DNA of 64,000 nt from ENR-C587 sp942493235 (GTDB lineage Bacteria; Bacteroidota; Ignavibacteria; Kapaibacteriales; UBA2268): assembly GCA_942493235.1 (NCBI GenBank), contig OW818676.1:248001-312000 (forward strand), given 5' to 3'. Made by a program: the position numbers and the translations under genes. How positions within the stretch are numbered: position 1 is the first letter of the stretch; each line of letters begins with the position of its first letter. Shown piece after piece: positions 28,744-37,741 of this stretch. Under the pieces are notes generated by a model that was not told where the DNA came from, ran no database searches, and saw nothing but the letters and a program-made list of their open reading frames with translations.

Positions 28744-28944
28744 AATAAATTCGCAACTAATAAATATAACAAATGTCTTTTTAGGAACTCAAAATAAACA
28801 AAAATATTTAAAATAAAAAAATTGTAAATAAACTATACTCTATTCGAGCTGACACAATTGCAGTTGTTCTGGCATAGATTACGACAATATTGTCGCAGAC
28901 CTGACAATTTTGCAGTTTAATAATTTTGCAGTTTTAACAAGATA

Positions 28945-28980
28945 AAAAAAAGCCGACTGAAAAGCCGGCTTATTTTAAAT
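28945..28980 (-). terminator. terminator after the sigma-factor gene
   Basis: AAGCCGACT (28951-28959) and AGCCGGCTT (28964-28972) form a 9-bp stem with one G-U pair. On the minus strand it is followed by a run of eight T, 27 bp past the stop. Confidence 0.85.
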
Positions 28981-29006
28981 ATTTTATGTTCAATATTATA
29001 TGTGAA

Positions 29007-29660
29007 TCAATTTTCGTTGACAGATGAATACAAATCTTTTAATCTCTTGCGTAAGTGAAGCACCGCATAGCGCTTACGAGCAAGTAAAGTATTGATATTC
29101 ACACCGGTATCTTCAGACATTTCTCTGAATGATATTCCTTCGAATTCGTTTTTAACGAATACATCTCTTTGTTCTTCAGGGAGTTCTGCAAGACCGTCTT
29201 GCACAGATTCCCAAATAGTCTTACGCATTAAATCTATTTCAGGGTCATTAGAAGCATCACCCAAAAAGTTTTCAAATGAATCAACGCCGTCTTCAGCCTG
29301 CCCCGGAGTCTGCATATCAGAGAAGGTCTCGGCTCTTTTTTTACGATAAGAGTCAATAATTCTGTTTCTGACCGCAGTAAACACCCAAGATGCTATATTC
29401 TCAATTGGTTTCTGTACATTAGCTGATGCAGCAAGTACGTTAGTGAATACATCCTGTAAGATGTCTTCGGCTTCTTCTTGGCTTCTAACTCTCTGACGTA
29501 TAAAGCCTAAAAATTTCTTGCGGTCTGTCTTGAACAAATTCTCAATTTGAACTGCAAGTTCCATGTCGTTTCTCCTCAATGGTAAACCCAAATTTGCCGA
29601 GCGATGATTAATTGATATCACTTTAATATCTTTCCTATTTTCAACTGCCATATTTCTCAT
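29007..29660 (-). CDS. ECF-type RNA polymerase sigma factor
   Basis: A sigma-70 family factor of 217 residues. Region 2 spans about 30-105 with FLGFIRQRVRSQEEAEDILQ followed by DVFTNVLA and IASWVFTAVRNRIIDSYRKK. Region 4 is at about 155-210 with LPEEQRDVFVKNEFEGISFR followed by EMSEDTGVNINTLLARKRYA. No regions 1 or 3 are present, so it is ECF-like. GGAGG is eight bases upstream of ATG 29660, which decides against the earlier ATG 29675 whose codons contain that site. No anti-sigma gene is adjacent. The regulon is unknown. Confidence 0.9.
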   Translation of the reverse strand: MRNMAVENRKDIKVISINHRSANLGLPLRRNDMELAVQIENLFKTDRKKFLGFIRQRVRSQEEAEDILQDVFTNVLAASANVQKPIENIASWVFTAVRNRIIDSYRKKRAETFSDMQTPGQAEDGVDSFENFLGDASNDPEIDLMRKTIWESVQDGLAELPEEQRDVFVKNEFEGISFREMSEDTGVNINTLLARKRYAVLHLRKRLKDLYSSVNEN

Positions 29661-29991
29661 ATACTTATCCTCCATTCAATATTGTAGTTTTAGTAATAAT
29701 TTTAAAGAGTATCAAATTTTATCAAAAGCTCCTCCAATTCAAATAACCAAATCTTTGGTTTTGTAAATTAATATTTTAATCTCATCTAAACATATAGACA
29801 CATTTTCGACCGAAAAGTTACAAAATTAAATCGTTTAATTCAACTATTTTTGCAATTATTGCAATTTTTTATTGATTTTATACAATAATTTTACACTTTG
29901 TATATTGTATTCAGTTAACTGTGCAATTTATTACACAATTTACACAGTTTACCCTGAATTTTATTTAAAATATGTGTCAATGAACAATCAG
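29661..29991. other. spacer with an AACTGTG/CACAGTT hairpin
   Basis: There is no gene in this 331-bp gap. AACTGTG (29917-29923) pairs with CACAGTT (29943-29949) about 43 bp past the urocanase stop, a possible weak terminator without a T run. The rest is AT-rich. Confidence 0.45.
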
Positions 29992-31641
29992 TTATTTAAG
30001 CATAGGAATTTTTATGCCAAATTTTCTCGCATTATCTTGAGCTCTTTCATAACCGGCATCGGAATGACGTAAAATTCCCATCATTGGGTCATAAGTAAGA
30101 ACTCTTCTCAATTTTGAATCTGCTTCCAGAGTACCGTCAGCAACTACTACCATACCGGCGTGTAAAGAGAGTCCCATTCCGACTCCGCCCCCGTGATGCA
30201 TCGACACCCATGTAGCACCGCCTAAAGTGTTTAGAGCGAAGTTAAAGTAAACCCAGTCCGCTATTGCATCAGAGCCGTCTTTCATTGCTTCTGTCTCTCT
30301 ATAAGGCGAAGCAACTGAACCACAGTCCAAGTGGTCTCTGCCGATTACTATCGGAGCCGATACCTGACCTGTACGTACTAATTCGTTAAATAGAAGTCCG
30401 GCTTTCATTCTGTCGCCATAGCCGAGCCAGCAAATTCTCGATGGCAGTGCTTGATAGCCTACATGCTTCTGAGCATTGACTATCCAGCGATGCATCGGCT
30501 TGTCGTCAGGGAAAAGTTCCATTACAGCTCTATCAGTTACTTCTATATCTTTGGGGTCTCCGGATAATGCTACCCAGCGGAAAGGACCTTTCCCGTCGCA
30601 GAATAGAGGTCTGATGTATGCCGGTACAAATCCGGGGAAATTAAACGCATCTTTAACATCGGCATAATCTTTTGCTATACCGCGAATATTATTACCATAG
30701 TCAAATGTTACCGAGCCGTGTCTCTGGAATTCAAGCATTGCCTGAACATGGATTCCAATTGATTTATATGACTGCTCTAAATATTTCTCCGGATTTTCTT
30801 TTCTTAACATATCGGCTTCAGCCTTAGTGTAACCTGCAGGATAATATCCGTTTAGCGGGTCATGAGATGAAGTCTGATCTGTTACTACATCTGGAAAAAT
30901 ATTTCTGCGAATCAACTCCGGCAATATTTCGGCAGTATTGCCGATTAAACCAATCGAAATCGCTTTCTTTTCTTTCTGATACTTTTCAACTAATCTTAAT
31001 GCTTCGTCTAAATTATCTACTTTAAGGTCGCAGTATCCGTCATGGATACGTTTATCAATGCGAGTTTCATCAATTTCAACAGTTAGAGAAACTGCTCCGG
31101 CAAATGTTGCGGCAAGTGGCTGAGCTCCGCCCATACCGCCCATACCACCGGTTAATAAAAATCTACCATATAAATCACCGCCGAAATGCTGGCGAGCTAC
31201 CTCAGCAAAAGTTTCGTAAGTACCTTGTAATATTCCTTGTGTACCAATATATATCCATGAGCCAGCAGTCATCTGTCCGTACATCATAAGTCCCATTTTG
31301 TCTAATCTGCGGAATTCATCCCAGTTTGCCCATTTAGGTACTAAATTTGAATTTGCAATTATCACCCTCGGAGCAGCTGTATGAGTTGGTACTATCGCAA
31401 CCGGTTTTCCGGATTGAACCAATAAAGTCTCGTCCGGTTCCAAATTAATAAGCGAATCTATGATTGCGTCATAACATTCCCAATTACGAGCAGCTTTGCC
31501 GAGACCTCCATAGACTATCAGCTCTTCGGGTTTTTCTGCATTTTCAGGGTCTAAATTGTGCTGAATCATTCTATAGGCGGCTTCTATCTGCCAATTTTTA
31601 CAGGTTAATTCTGTTCCTCTTGGTACTTTTACCGTTCTCAT
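29992..31641 (-). CDS. hutU: urocanate hydratase (urocanase)
   Basis: Converts urocanate to imidazolone propionate, the second step of histidine degradation, using tightly bound NAD. The 549-residue length matches the family. It shows the opening CKNWQIEAAYRMIQHNLDP, YGGLGKAARNW, the NAD region GGMGGMGGAQPLAATFAG (about 165-182), DQTSSHDPLNGYYPAGYT (about 261-278) and the urocanase signature around CWLGYGDRMKAGL containing the active cysteine. GGAGG lies upstream of ATG 31641. The other hut genes are not in the window, so it stands apart from its pathway partners. Confidence 0.96.
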   Translation of the reverse strand: MRTVKVPRGTELTCKNWQIEAAYRMIQHNLDPENAEKPEELIVYGGLGKAARNWECYDAIIDSLINLEPDETLLVQSGKPVAIVPTHTAAPRVIIANSNLVPKWANWDEFRRLDKMGLMMYGQMTAGSWIYIGTQGILQGTYETFAEVARQHFGGDLYGRFLLTGGMGGMGGAQPLAATFAGAVSLTVEIDETRIDKRIHDGYCDLKVDNLDEALRLVEKYQKEKKAISIGLIGNTAEILPELIRRNIFPDVVTDQTSSHDPLNGYYPAGYTKAEADMLRKENPEKYLEQSYKSIGIHVQAMLEFQRHGSVTFDYGNNIRGIAKDYADVKDAFNFPGFVPAYIRPLFCDGKGPFRWVALSGDPKDIEVTDRAVMELFPDDKPMHRWIVNAQKHVGYQALPSRICWLGYGDRMKAGLLFNELVRTGQVSAPIVIGRDHLDCGSVASPYRETEAMKDGSDAIADWVYFNFALNTLGGATWVSMHHGGGVGMGLSLHAGMVVVADGTLEADSKLRRVLTYDPMMGILRHSDAGYERAQDNARKFGIKIPMLK

Positions 31642-31752
31642 TTTTAATTACCTCCGTACTACCTATACAATTTATCATTACTCAATTTATTATAACATAA
31701 TTTATTATAACTTAGAAAATGATTTTGTTTCTTTTTGTATAAGTATTTTTAT

Positions 31753-32103
31753 TTATTTATTTATTAAGTTGTTTATTTCTATTTCGCCAAGTTTATTATT
31801 ATCAAATATTTCTCTAAGTAATTGCCAAGGATAATAGCCCAAATTATGACCATCAGCCCATTGAAAATTAAGTGCATAATTGCCCGATGGAATTATCTTT
31901 TCCAATATAAATTCACCCTTACGGACTACCTTAAGCTCGGAATCTTTTTTATTGATATTAATACGTTTTTCTTGACATTCCGCACAGGGACAGCTGTTAC
32001 GTAAGGCATTCATTTTAATAACAGATGTGTAACCGTCTGACCATGTAGCACTTATCAAGAATTTATTCAGTTTCTTTATTGCATTTAACTTATATTCAAA
32101 CAT
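31753..32103 (-). CDS. DUF971 (GBBH-like N-terminal) domain protein
   Basis: A single-domain protein of 116 residues. It carries the DUF971 pattern: SATWSDGYTSVIKMNALRNS followed by CPCAEC (zinc-type cysteine set), then NYALNFQWADGHNLGYYPWQ followed by LLREI. This domain also forms the N-terminus of gamma-butyrobetaine hydroxylases and occurs alone near iron-sulfur or Mrp/ApbC genes in other bacteria. The frame opens at TTG 32127, but ATG 32103 has GGA at seven-base spacing and is preferred. It is 111 bp upstream of hutU on the same strand. Confidence 0.8.
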   Translation of the reverse strand: MFEYKLNAIKKLNKFLISATWSDGYTSVIKMNALRNSCPCAECQEKRININKKDSELKVVRKGEFILEKIIPSGNYALNFQWADGHNLGYYPWQLLREIFDNNKLGEIEINNLINK

Positions 32104-32444
32104 AAGAAATTCCGTATTATTTTCCAAGTATTCAAAATTATGGAATTATTACGAGAAAAAAAATTATATAGAGTTTATTTAAGGATTTTGCTTTTTTGTG
32201 TAAATACTATAGCAGTATCAAGCCCGTTGCAAAATTCAACGAATTGATTCGAGTTTTGCATCAGTCTCGCTTAGCAACAATATTTCATCAATGGTTTGGT
32301 GAATTCAATCTTTTTGTTTAATTTAAGTTTTTTGAAAACTCTAATATAATTGTATGCTCTGAAAAACAAGAATGTTGCAAAATTCAATGATTTCTGTTCA
32401 TCTACTAAAGTAAATGTATGTAAGTAATTGTTTACCAAGCTAAA

Positions 32445-32628
32445 TAGGTTGTGTAAAAACTACAAAAAGACAACAAATATTATTTCCAAGTTTCATTCAA
32501 CCCCACGCTTCAGCGTGGGGAATGACACTAATTACTTGAATCCCCACGCTGAAGCGTGGGGTTGAATAGTGAAGGATATAGAAACTGCGGAAATTTGCAT
32601 TAGAATAACAAATTTTACACAGCCTCTT
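32445..32628. repeat. MITE-like element with head-to-head CCCCACGCT hairpins
   Basis: The gap 32104-32816 has no gene. An element runs from aggttgtgtaaaaac (32446) to the inverted ttttacacagcctctt (32613-32628). Inside are two palindromes, ccccacgcttcagcgtgggg (32501-32520) and ccccacgctgaagcgtgggg (32542-32561). Each looks like two outer-element tips joined head to head. Confidence 0.75.
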
Positions 32629-32816
32629 GAATGGAATGAGCAGATAAAATATTGCAGTAGATTTTGATATTTACATAGCAACTAAAGCATAGGGTTAATT
32701 CTTATGAGAAATATAATTGCACAATTTAAAGCAGTATTGATTTATAGATTGTAGCATAAAGGATTTCGTATATTTTAATATTTAAATGAACCATTTCAAG
32801 CTAAGTATAATTTAAA

Positions 32817-34043
32817 ATGACAAAAATGATAAGCAAATATTTAAGCCTAAAAATGATTATTATTATCGCTGTTATATTACGTATATTTACAGCGTTATAT
32901 ATGTTTGATTTTCACACTGAAAATTATTGGGAATATGGAGAAATAGCTAAAAATATTTATCATGGCAGAGGATATAGTTTGTTATATATTGAAAATGGGA
33001 AAATCGAGCATAAATACAAATCGGAAATTGCTGCCTATCCATCAGCTTATATGCCTCCAATGTATGTATTCCGTATATTACCTTTTATTGGTATAGAAAA
33101 TGTAGTATTGAGGAATGTACTCTTTCTAATTTCCAATTTAATATTATCTGCTGCAATTATTATAATGCTATACAGGCTAACAGCTATATATTTTGATGAG
33201 AAGACTGCACTTGCAAGTGCTTTTATATACGCCTTAGTGCCGGAATTTTTATTTGCTACTTTAGTATTTGCACCGGTTCTTGAATTTCATTTTTTAATTC
33301 TTTATTTAATATTCCATTTAGTTAAAGTATCTAAACTTCAGCTACTGCATATTTTTATCGGAGTATTTTTGTTAGTTGCAATGCGTTCTGAAATGATTGC
33401 ATTGGCATTTATATTGATTTTAATATTTTTGAAGGGCAAGAATAAAATTAAAGCACTTACTATAGCTATTGCTGTTTTTCTTTTTGTTATTCCCTGGACT
33501 GTCAGAAATTATTATGTGTTTAATGAATTCATTCCCGCCACTACAAACTCGGGGATTAATCTTTATAGAGGGCATAATCCGATTGGGACGGCTCACTGGG
33601 GCGTGCCGGGAGCAGACAAAGTAATTACACAGAATAAAAATAATAGGAATATCGAGATTGTACTGAACAGGTTAAATAGAGATGCTGCAATTGATTTTAT
33701 AAGAAATAACCCAAAAGAAACTATAATAAACTCATTTAAAAAGTTGTTTTATCTATGGCTTTATAATCCGAATGACCCACGCAGTTTACACCCATTATAT
33801 ATTATCCCATGGATGATTTTACTTATTACTTCAACATTTGGATTAATAAAGACATTTAATAGCGACAAGTATAAATACATTTACACAATAATAATTTTAC
33901 AAACTATTATCTCAATACTCTTTTTTGCTATTCCGCGTTATCAAACAATGCTAAAAGTGGTTCTGCTGCCATTTTCTGCCTTTACAATTTATCTATTTAT
34001 TGATTTTATCAAAATACGTTTTTTAACAAAAAACACGAGTTAA
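32817..34043 (+). CDS. multi-pass membrane glycosyltransferase-like protein (GT-C fold)
   Basis: A 408-residue protein with about nine to ten membrane helices, the first at 10-30. The first extracytoplasmic loop reads FDFHTENYWEYGEIAKNIYH followed by GRGYSLLY, the position where GT-C enzymes of the PMT/ArnT kind carry their acidic catalytic residue. A second typical loop is NLYRGHNPIGTAHWG at about 247-261 after an AMRSEM helix. Such enzymes move sugars from lipid-phosphate donors. The acceptor here is unknown. No clear ribosome site precedes ATG 32817, a common feature in this phylum. The neighbour downstream is a separate methyltransferase gene. Confidence 0.7.
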   Translation: MTKMISKYLSLKMIIIIAVILRIFTALYMFDFHTENYWEYGEIAKNIYHGRGYSLLYIENGKIEHKYKSEIAAYPSAYMPPMYVFRILPFIGIENVVLRNVLFLISNLILSAAIIIMLYRLTAIYFDEKTALASAFIYALVPEFLFATLVFAPVLEFHFLILYLIFHLVKVSKLQLLHIFIGVFLLVAMRSEMIALAFILILIFLKGKNKIKALTIAIAVFLFVIPWTVRNYYVFNEFIPATTNSGINLYRGHNPIGTAHWGVPGADKVITQNKNNRNIEIVLNRLNRDAAIDFIRNNPKETIINSFKKLFYLWLYNPNDPRSLHPLYIIPWMILLITSTFGLIKTFNSDKYKYIYTIIILQTIISILFFAIPRYQTMLKVVLLPFSAFTIYLFIDFIKIRFLTKNTS

Positions 34044-34137
34044 TAAAAATGTAATTCGAGCAGAGCTTATTGCATTAATGTAAAACTAATTAAGCCCTAT
34101 TATCAAGATATTTCTTTATTTTATTAACATATATATT

Positions 34138-34145
34138 TATATTTG
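34138..34145 (+). promoter_or_regulatory. TAnnTTTG-type promoter element
   Basis: TATATTTG lies 36-43 bp before the methyltransferase ATG. A TTTA box sits 19 bases upstream. Confidence 0.5.
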
Positions 34146-34180
34146 CAATTGAATATTTGTATATAATCTGATGTGAAAAT

Positions 34181-35869
34181 ATGAATCAGTTAATGCTTGG
34201 CGATAATCTTGAAATTATGCAAAAAATGGAGTCCGAATCTGTTGATTTAATTTATTTGGATCCTCCATTTTTCTCAAATAGAAATTATGAAGTTATCTGG
34301 GGCGACAAAGGCGAGATTCGCTCTTTTGAAGACAGATGGAGCGGTGGTATAGATCATTATATTGCTTGGTTAAAAGAAAGAGTTGCCGAAATGCACCGAC
34401 TTTTAAAACCTACCGGTTCAATTTATCTTCATTGTGATTGGCATGCTGATGCTTATATAAGAGTTTTTATTTTAGATAAGTTATTCGGAGAAAATAATTA
34501 TAGGAATAAAATTACTTGGAAAAGAGCCACTACTCATAATGACAGCAAACAAGGAGCCAAGCATTTCGGAAGAGTTTGCGATTATATTTATTTATATAAT
34601 AAAAATTTCCAGAATGCAACATTTAACACAATATTTGATGAATATACTAAAGAATATACGGACGTTACATATAGTAAAATTGAGCCTATAACCAACAGGC
34701 GATTTAAATCTTCTGATTTATCTGCTGCTAAGCCGGGAGGAGACACACTTTATGAATGGAAAGGTAAGCTCCCGCCCAAAAATCGTTATTGGGCATATTC
34801 AAAAGAAAATATGGAAAAATTTGAAGAAGAAGGACGTATTTATTATTCTACAGCCGGTAAACCTTATTTAAAGCATTATTTAGATGAAATGCCAGGAGTT
34901 AGTATTGATGACCTTTGGTTGAATTGCAATTTTAAAACCAAATCTGAAAGAATTGGGTATCCAACTCAAAAACCCGAAGCTTTTATGGAGCGTATTATCA
35001 AATCAGCAACAAATGAAGGTAACATTGTCTTAGACCCATTTGTAGGTGGGGGTACTACAGTTGTAATGGCAGAAAAACTTAATCGCCAATGGATAGGTAT
35101 TGACCAATCCGTAGCCGCTATAAAAGTAACAGAGATGAGATTAAATAAAATGCAGAATTTATTCTCTGCTCCATTTTCTGTACAACTTCATAAATACGAT
35201 TATGATACATTAAGATACAAAGACGCTTTTGAGTTTGAGAAATGGATAGTTGAACAATTTGATGGGCTTTCCAATATAAAACAAAGAAACGATTTCGGCA
35301 TGGATGGTAAAAAACGAGACGGTACTCCGATTCAGGTCAAACGCTCTGATAATATTGGTAGGAATGTAGTTGATAATTTCTTTTCGGCTGTAATGAGATA
35401 TGATAAAGCTTTATATGAAAAAAACAAGGTATCTGAGAACCCTATAGGATATATAATTGCTTTTTCTTTTGGCAAGGGAGCAGTTCAAGAAGTCGCCCGT
35501 TTAAAAAACGAAGAAAATGTAATTATCAAATTGGTAACAGTCGAAGAAATTGTCCCTATAGCCAAGAAACCTAAAATATCTGTTTCGATTGACGATAAGG
35601 GTACTGATACAAAAGGTTTACGAGAAATTGAATTCAGAGCTATTGCCGTAAGTCCTGCCGGAGTTGAATTTTATGCCTTCGATTTTAATTATAATGAAGA
35701 AACAAGAATATTTTCAGCCGAGCTTATGCTCAATAAAGAAGGCATCGCCTCATTTAAGTTTAAACCGGGCAATCATACTATTGCAGTCAAAGCTGTCGAT
35801 AATGAAGGCTTAGAAGCTATTGAAGTAATCAAGGTTAAAGTCAATGGATTGGTCAAGAGAGAGGAATAA
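34181..35869 (+). CDS. DNA methyltransferase fused to Mrr-like nuclease domain and C-terminal beta domain
   Basis: A 562-residue protein with three parts. Residues 1-325 form a beta-class amino-methyltransferase: catalytic motif IV DPPF at 27-30, then a target-recognition region, then SAM-binding motif I LDPFVGGGTTVVMAEKL at about 283-299. Residues about 345-475 resemble a PD-(D/E)XK nuclease of the Mrr kind: FEFEKWIVEQFDGL, NDFGMDG (about 369-375) and PIQVKRS (about 382-388), so the acidic residue and the QxK pair are present. Residues about 476-555 form an Ig-like strand series (FRAIAVSPAGVEFYAFDFN ... GNHTIAVKAVDNEGLEAIEV). One chain could thus modify and cut DNA. No partner specificity or restriction gene is adjacent. 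Exact target unknown. Confidence 0.8.
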   Translation: MNQLMLGDNLEIMQKMESESVDLIYLDPPFFSNRNYEVIWGDKGEIRSFEDRWSGGIDHYIAWLKERVAEMHRLLKPTGSIYLHCDWHADAYIRVFILDKLFGENNYRNKITWKRATTHNDSKQGAKHFGRVCDYIYLYNKNFQNATFNTIFDEYTKEYTDVTYSKIEPITNRRFKSSDLSAAKPGGDTLYEWKGKLPPKNRYWAYSKENMEKFEEEGRIYYSTAGKPYLKHYLDEMPGVSIDDLWLNCNFKTKSERIGYPTQKPEAFMERIIKSATNEGNIVLDPFVGGGTTVVMAEKLNRQWIGIDQSVAAIKVTEMRLNKMQNLFSAPFSVQLHKYDYDTLRYKDAFEFEKWIVEQFDGLSNIKQRNDFGMDGKKRDGTPIQVKRSDNIGRNVVDNFFSAVMRYDKALYEKNKVSENPIGYIIAFSFGKGAVQEVARLKNEENVIIKLVTVEEIVPIAKKPKISVSIDDKGTDTKGLREIEFRAIAVSPAGVEFYAFDFNYNEETRIFSAELMLNKEGIASFKFKPGNHTIAVKAVDNEGLEAIEVIKVKVNGLVKREE

Positions 35870-36151
35870 TTTGTTATATTATTTCTTTCATCAAAGCACA
35901 AATAACTAATCTTGGCACCCAAGTGGCTATAGTTTGTGTTTGATGTAAAATGAAAATTTCAAATAGGAAATATTATTGTATTTCAATTGCCTGTCTGAAT
36001 ATTTGGATTATCCCCAAATCTTTCGTCTTTTCTTGTAACATTTCAGCAATTAAAGCATATATATAAATATAGATGTAGAATTTAAAAACAAAGAGATAAA
36101 ATAAGCGTCTATTAAAGATACTGATTTGAAAATATATAGAGAGTACTTATT

Positions 36152-36964
36152 ATGAAAACGAGAATATTGGCTTTATTTTATGTTAAATCTATTATGATAG
36201 TGCTATTATTAGCACTGACTATATCATTAAGCAGTTCTGCCAATGCCCAGTTTAGAAAAGAAAAAAACAATGCTTTTTCTTATGGCGAAAGGCTTGATTA
36301 TAAAGTCGGTTATTCATTTATTACCGCCGGTAACGGATATTTTCAGATTATGCCGGTAGTATCTCAATACAATAACAGAAGATGCTATGATATAAGATTT
36401 CGAGTTTATTCTTTAGAGAGCTTAAAATGGATTTATCAAGTAGATGACGCTTATCGTACATTGCTTGACGAAGAGGGAATATTCCCATGGATGTTCCAGC
36501 AGAGAATCCGCGAAGGCAACTATAAACGCGATGTAAAGGCATACTTTGACCAAAGTAAAAATATGGCTTTCGAGGGCGATAAATCTTTTAAAATTCCGCC
36601 TTATGTGCACGATATAGTTTCGGCTTTTTACTATGTGCGTACTCAAGACCTTACTAATATGAAGAAAGGCTCAGTATTCTATCTTGAGAACTATTTCGGA
36701 AAGAAAACAAATAAGTTAGGAATAAAAATTCATGGCAAGCAGACCGTAAAAGTTGATGCCGGTACATTTAAAACAATACTGATTGAGCCACTCGTAGTTG
36801 ACGGCGGATTATTCAAAAGCGAAGGTAATATTCTAATTTGGGTAACTGACGACGAGATGAAAATTCCTGTAAAAGTATCTACTAAAATTGTTATAGGCGA
36901 TGTATATGCCGAACTGACTAAATATTCCGGTTTATGTAAGAAACTAACATCTAAAATCGGATAG
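36152..36964 (+). CDS. DUF3108 domain exported protein
   Basis: A 270-residue protein with a signal segment at about 11-32 ending SANAQF. The mature part matches DUF3108: FSYGERLDYKVGYSFITAGN near the start, VDDAYRTLLDEEGIFPWMFQ, YFDQ, then TVKVDAGTFKTILIEPLV and ILIWVTDDEMKIPVKVST at the end. The domain is a periplasmic beta structure of unknown role, common in Bacteroidota. A 10-bp hairpin after it and an 83-bp gap lead to the LolA-like gene, so the two envelope genes may be co-transcribed. Confidence 0.85.
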   Translation: MKTRILALFYVKSIMIVLLLALTISLSSSANAQFRKEKNNAFSYGERLDYKVGYSFITAGNGYFQIMPVVSQYNNRRCYDIRFRVYSLESLKWIYQVDDAYRTLLDEEGIFPWMFQQRIREGNYKRDVKAYFDQSKNMAFEGDKSFKIPPYVHDIVSAFYYVRTQDLTNMKKGSVFYLENYFGKKTNKLGIKIHGKQTVKVDAGTFKTILIEPLVVDGGLFKSEGNILIWVTDDEMKIPVKVSTKIVIGDVYAELTKYSGLCKKLTSKIG

Positions 36965-36992
36965 ATTCTAAATAATATATAAAAAAGCAAAA

Positions 36993-37018
36993 CAGCTCAA
37001 TCAACTAAGATTGAGCTG
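36993..37018 (+). terminator. intergenic hairpin after the DUF3108 gene
   Basis: CAGCTCAATC (36993-37002) pairs with GATTGAGCTG (37009-37018). No T run follows on the plus strand, so it may be a weak terminator or stabilising hairpin. Confidence 0.5.
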
Positions 37019-37047
37019 AAAATTATAAGTATAAACCAGGTAAGACT

Positions 37048-37662
37048 ATGAAAAGGAATATATATCTAATATTATTACTGATAACCGGCATATCCCTGCT
37101 GGCTCAAGATAAAAGCTCAGTTTTTAAAGAATTAAAAAGTAAATATAATGGAATAAGTTCGGTTAGCTTTACTTTTAAAGATATGAATAATAAATATTCC
37201 GGAGAGATAACTTCCGAAAAAGGAAATAAATATAAAATCAAGTCAAGCGATAGAGTAATCACTTGCACAGGGAAAAAGATTTATAATTATACCGTAGCCG
37301 ATAATAAAGCATTAGTATCTGATTTTAATGAGTCTAATTCTGCTCTATCAATAGAGAAGTTCTTTTTTGAATTTATTAATATTCTGAGCCCGGAGAGCTT
37401 TACAAAAGAACATTCTACAAAAGTAACAAACGGATTAATGCTACTGACCCTAAAACCGGATGAAAATTTTGCCAAAAAAAATAAAATAAAAAATATAAAA
37501 ATATGGATAGACAAAAATAACGACATCAAATATATAGCTTTTAATTTTCAGAATAAAGATCAATTTTATAAAATTGATAATTTAAAAACAAATATAAAAA
37601 TAAAAAAAGATTTCTTTAAATTTAAAGCTCCTGCGAAATGTCAAATTATAGAATTGGATTGA
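37048..37662 (+). CDS. LolA-like outer-membrane lipoprotein carrier
   Basis: A 204-residue exported protein, signal peptide 1-19 (LLLITGISLLAQD). The mature part follows the LolA plan: KELKSKYNGISSVSFTFKD, then strands YKIKSSDRVITCTGKKIYNY, and the end LTLKPDENFAKKNKIKNIKI followed by WIDKNNDIKYIAFNFQNKD. LolA carries lipoproteins through the periplasm to the outer membrane. The alternating-strand pattern supports the fold, but similarity is moderate. It lies between DUF3108 and a hydrolase gene. Its 3' end is duplicated directly downstream (37670-37740). Confidence 0.75.
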   Translation: MKRNIYLILLLITGISLLAQDKSSVFKELKSKYNGISSVSFTFKDMNNKYSGEITSEKGNKYKIKSSDRVITCTGKKIYNYTVADNKALVSDFNESNSALSIEKFFFEFINILSPESFTKEHSTKVTNGLMLLTLKPDENFAKKNKIKNIKIWIDKNNDIKYIAFNFQNKDQFYKIDNLKTNIKIKKDFFKFKAPAKCQIIELD

Positions 37663-37669
37663 TTTTGAT

Positions 37670-37740
37670 AACAAATATAACAAAAGACTTCTTTAAATTT
37701 AAGGCTCCTACGAAATGTCAAATTATAGAATTGGAATAAG
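37670..37740 (+). repeat. duplicated 3' end of the LolA-like gene
   Basis: The sequence from about 37585 to 37661 recurs with a few changes at 37670-37740, including the shared gaaatgtcaaattatagaat. The copy is a gene relic and provides a misleading ATG at 37715 in front of the next gene. Confidence 0.9.
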
Positions 37741-37741
37741 A

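Noticed and set aside
28850..28930. Small RNA in the caattgcag/ctgacaatt tract
   Set aside because: Short repeats and weak pairing only, with no promoter-terminator pair on either side.
37715..37741. Nine extra N-terminal residues on the hydrolase
   Set aside because: This ATG lies inside the duplicated tail of the LolA-like gene, and the next ATG gives a proper signal peptide.
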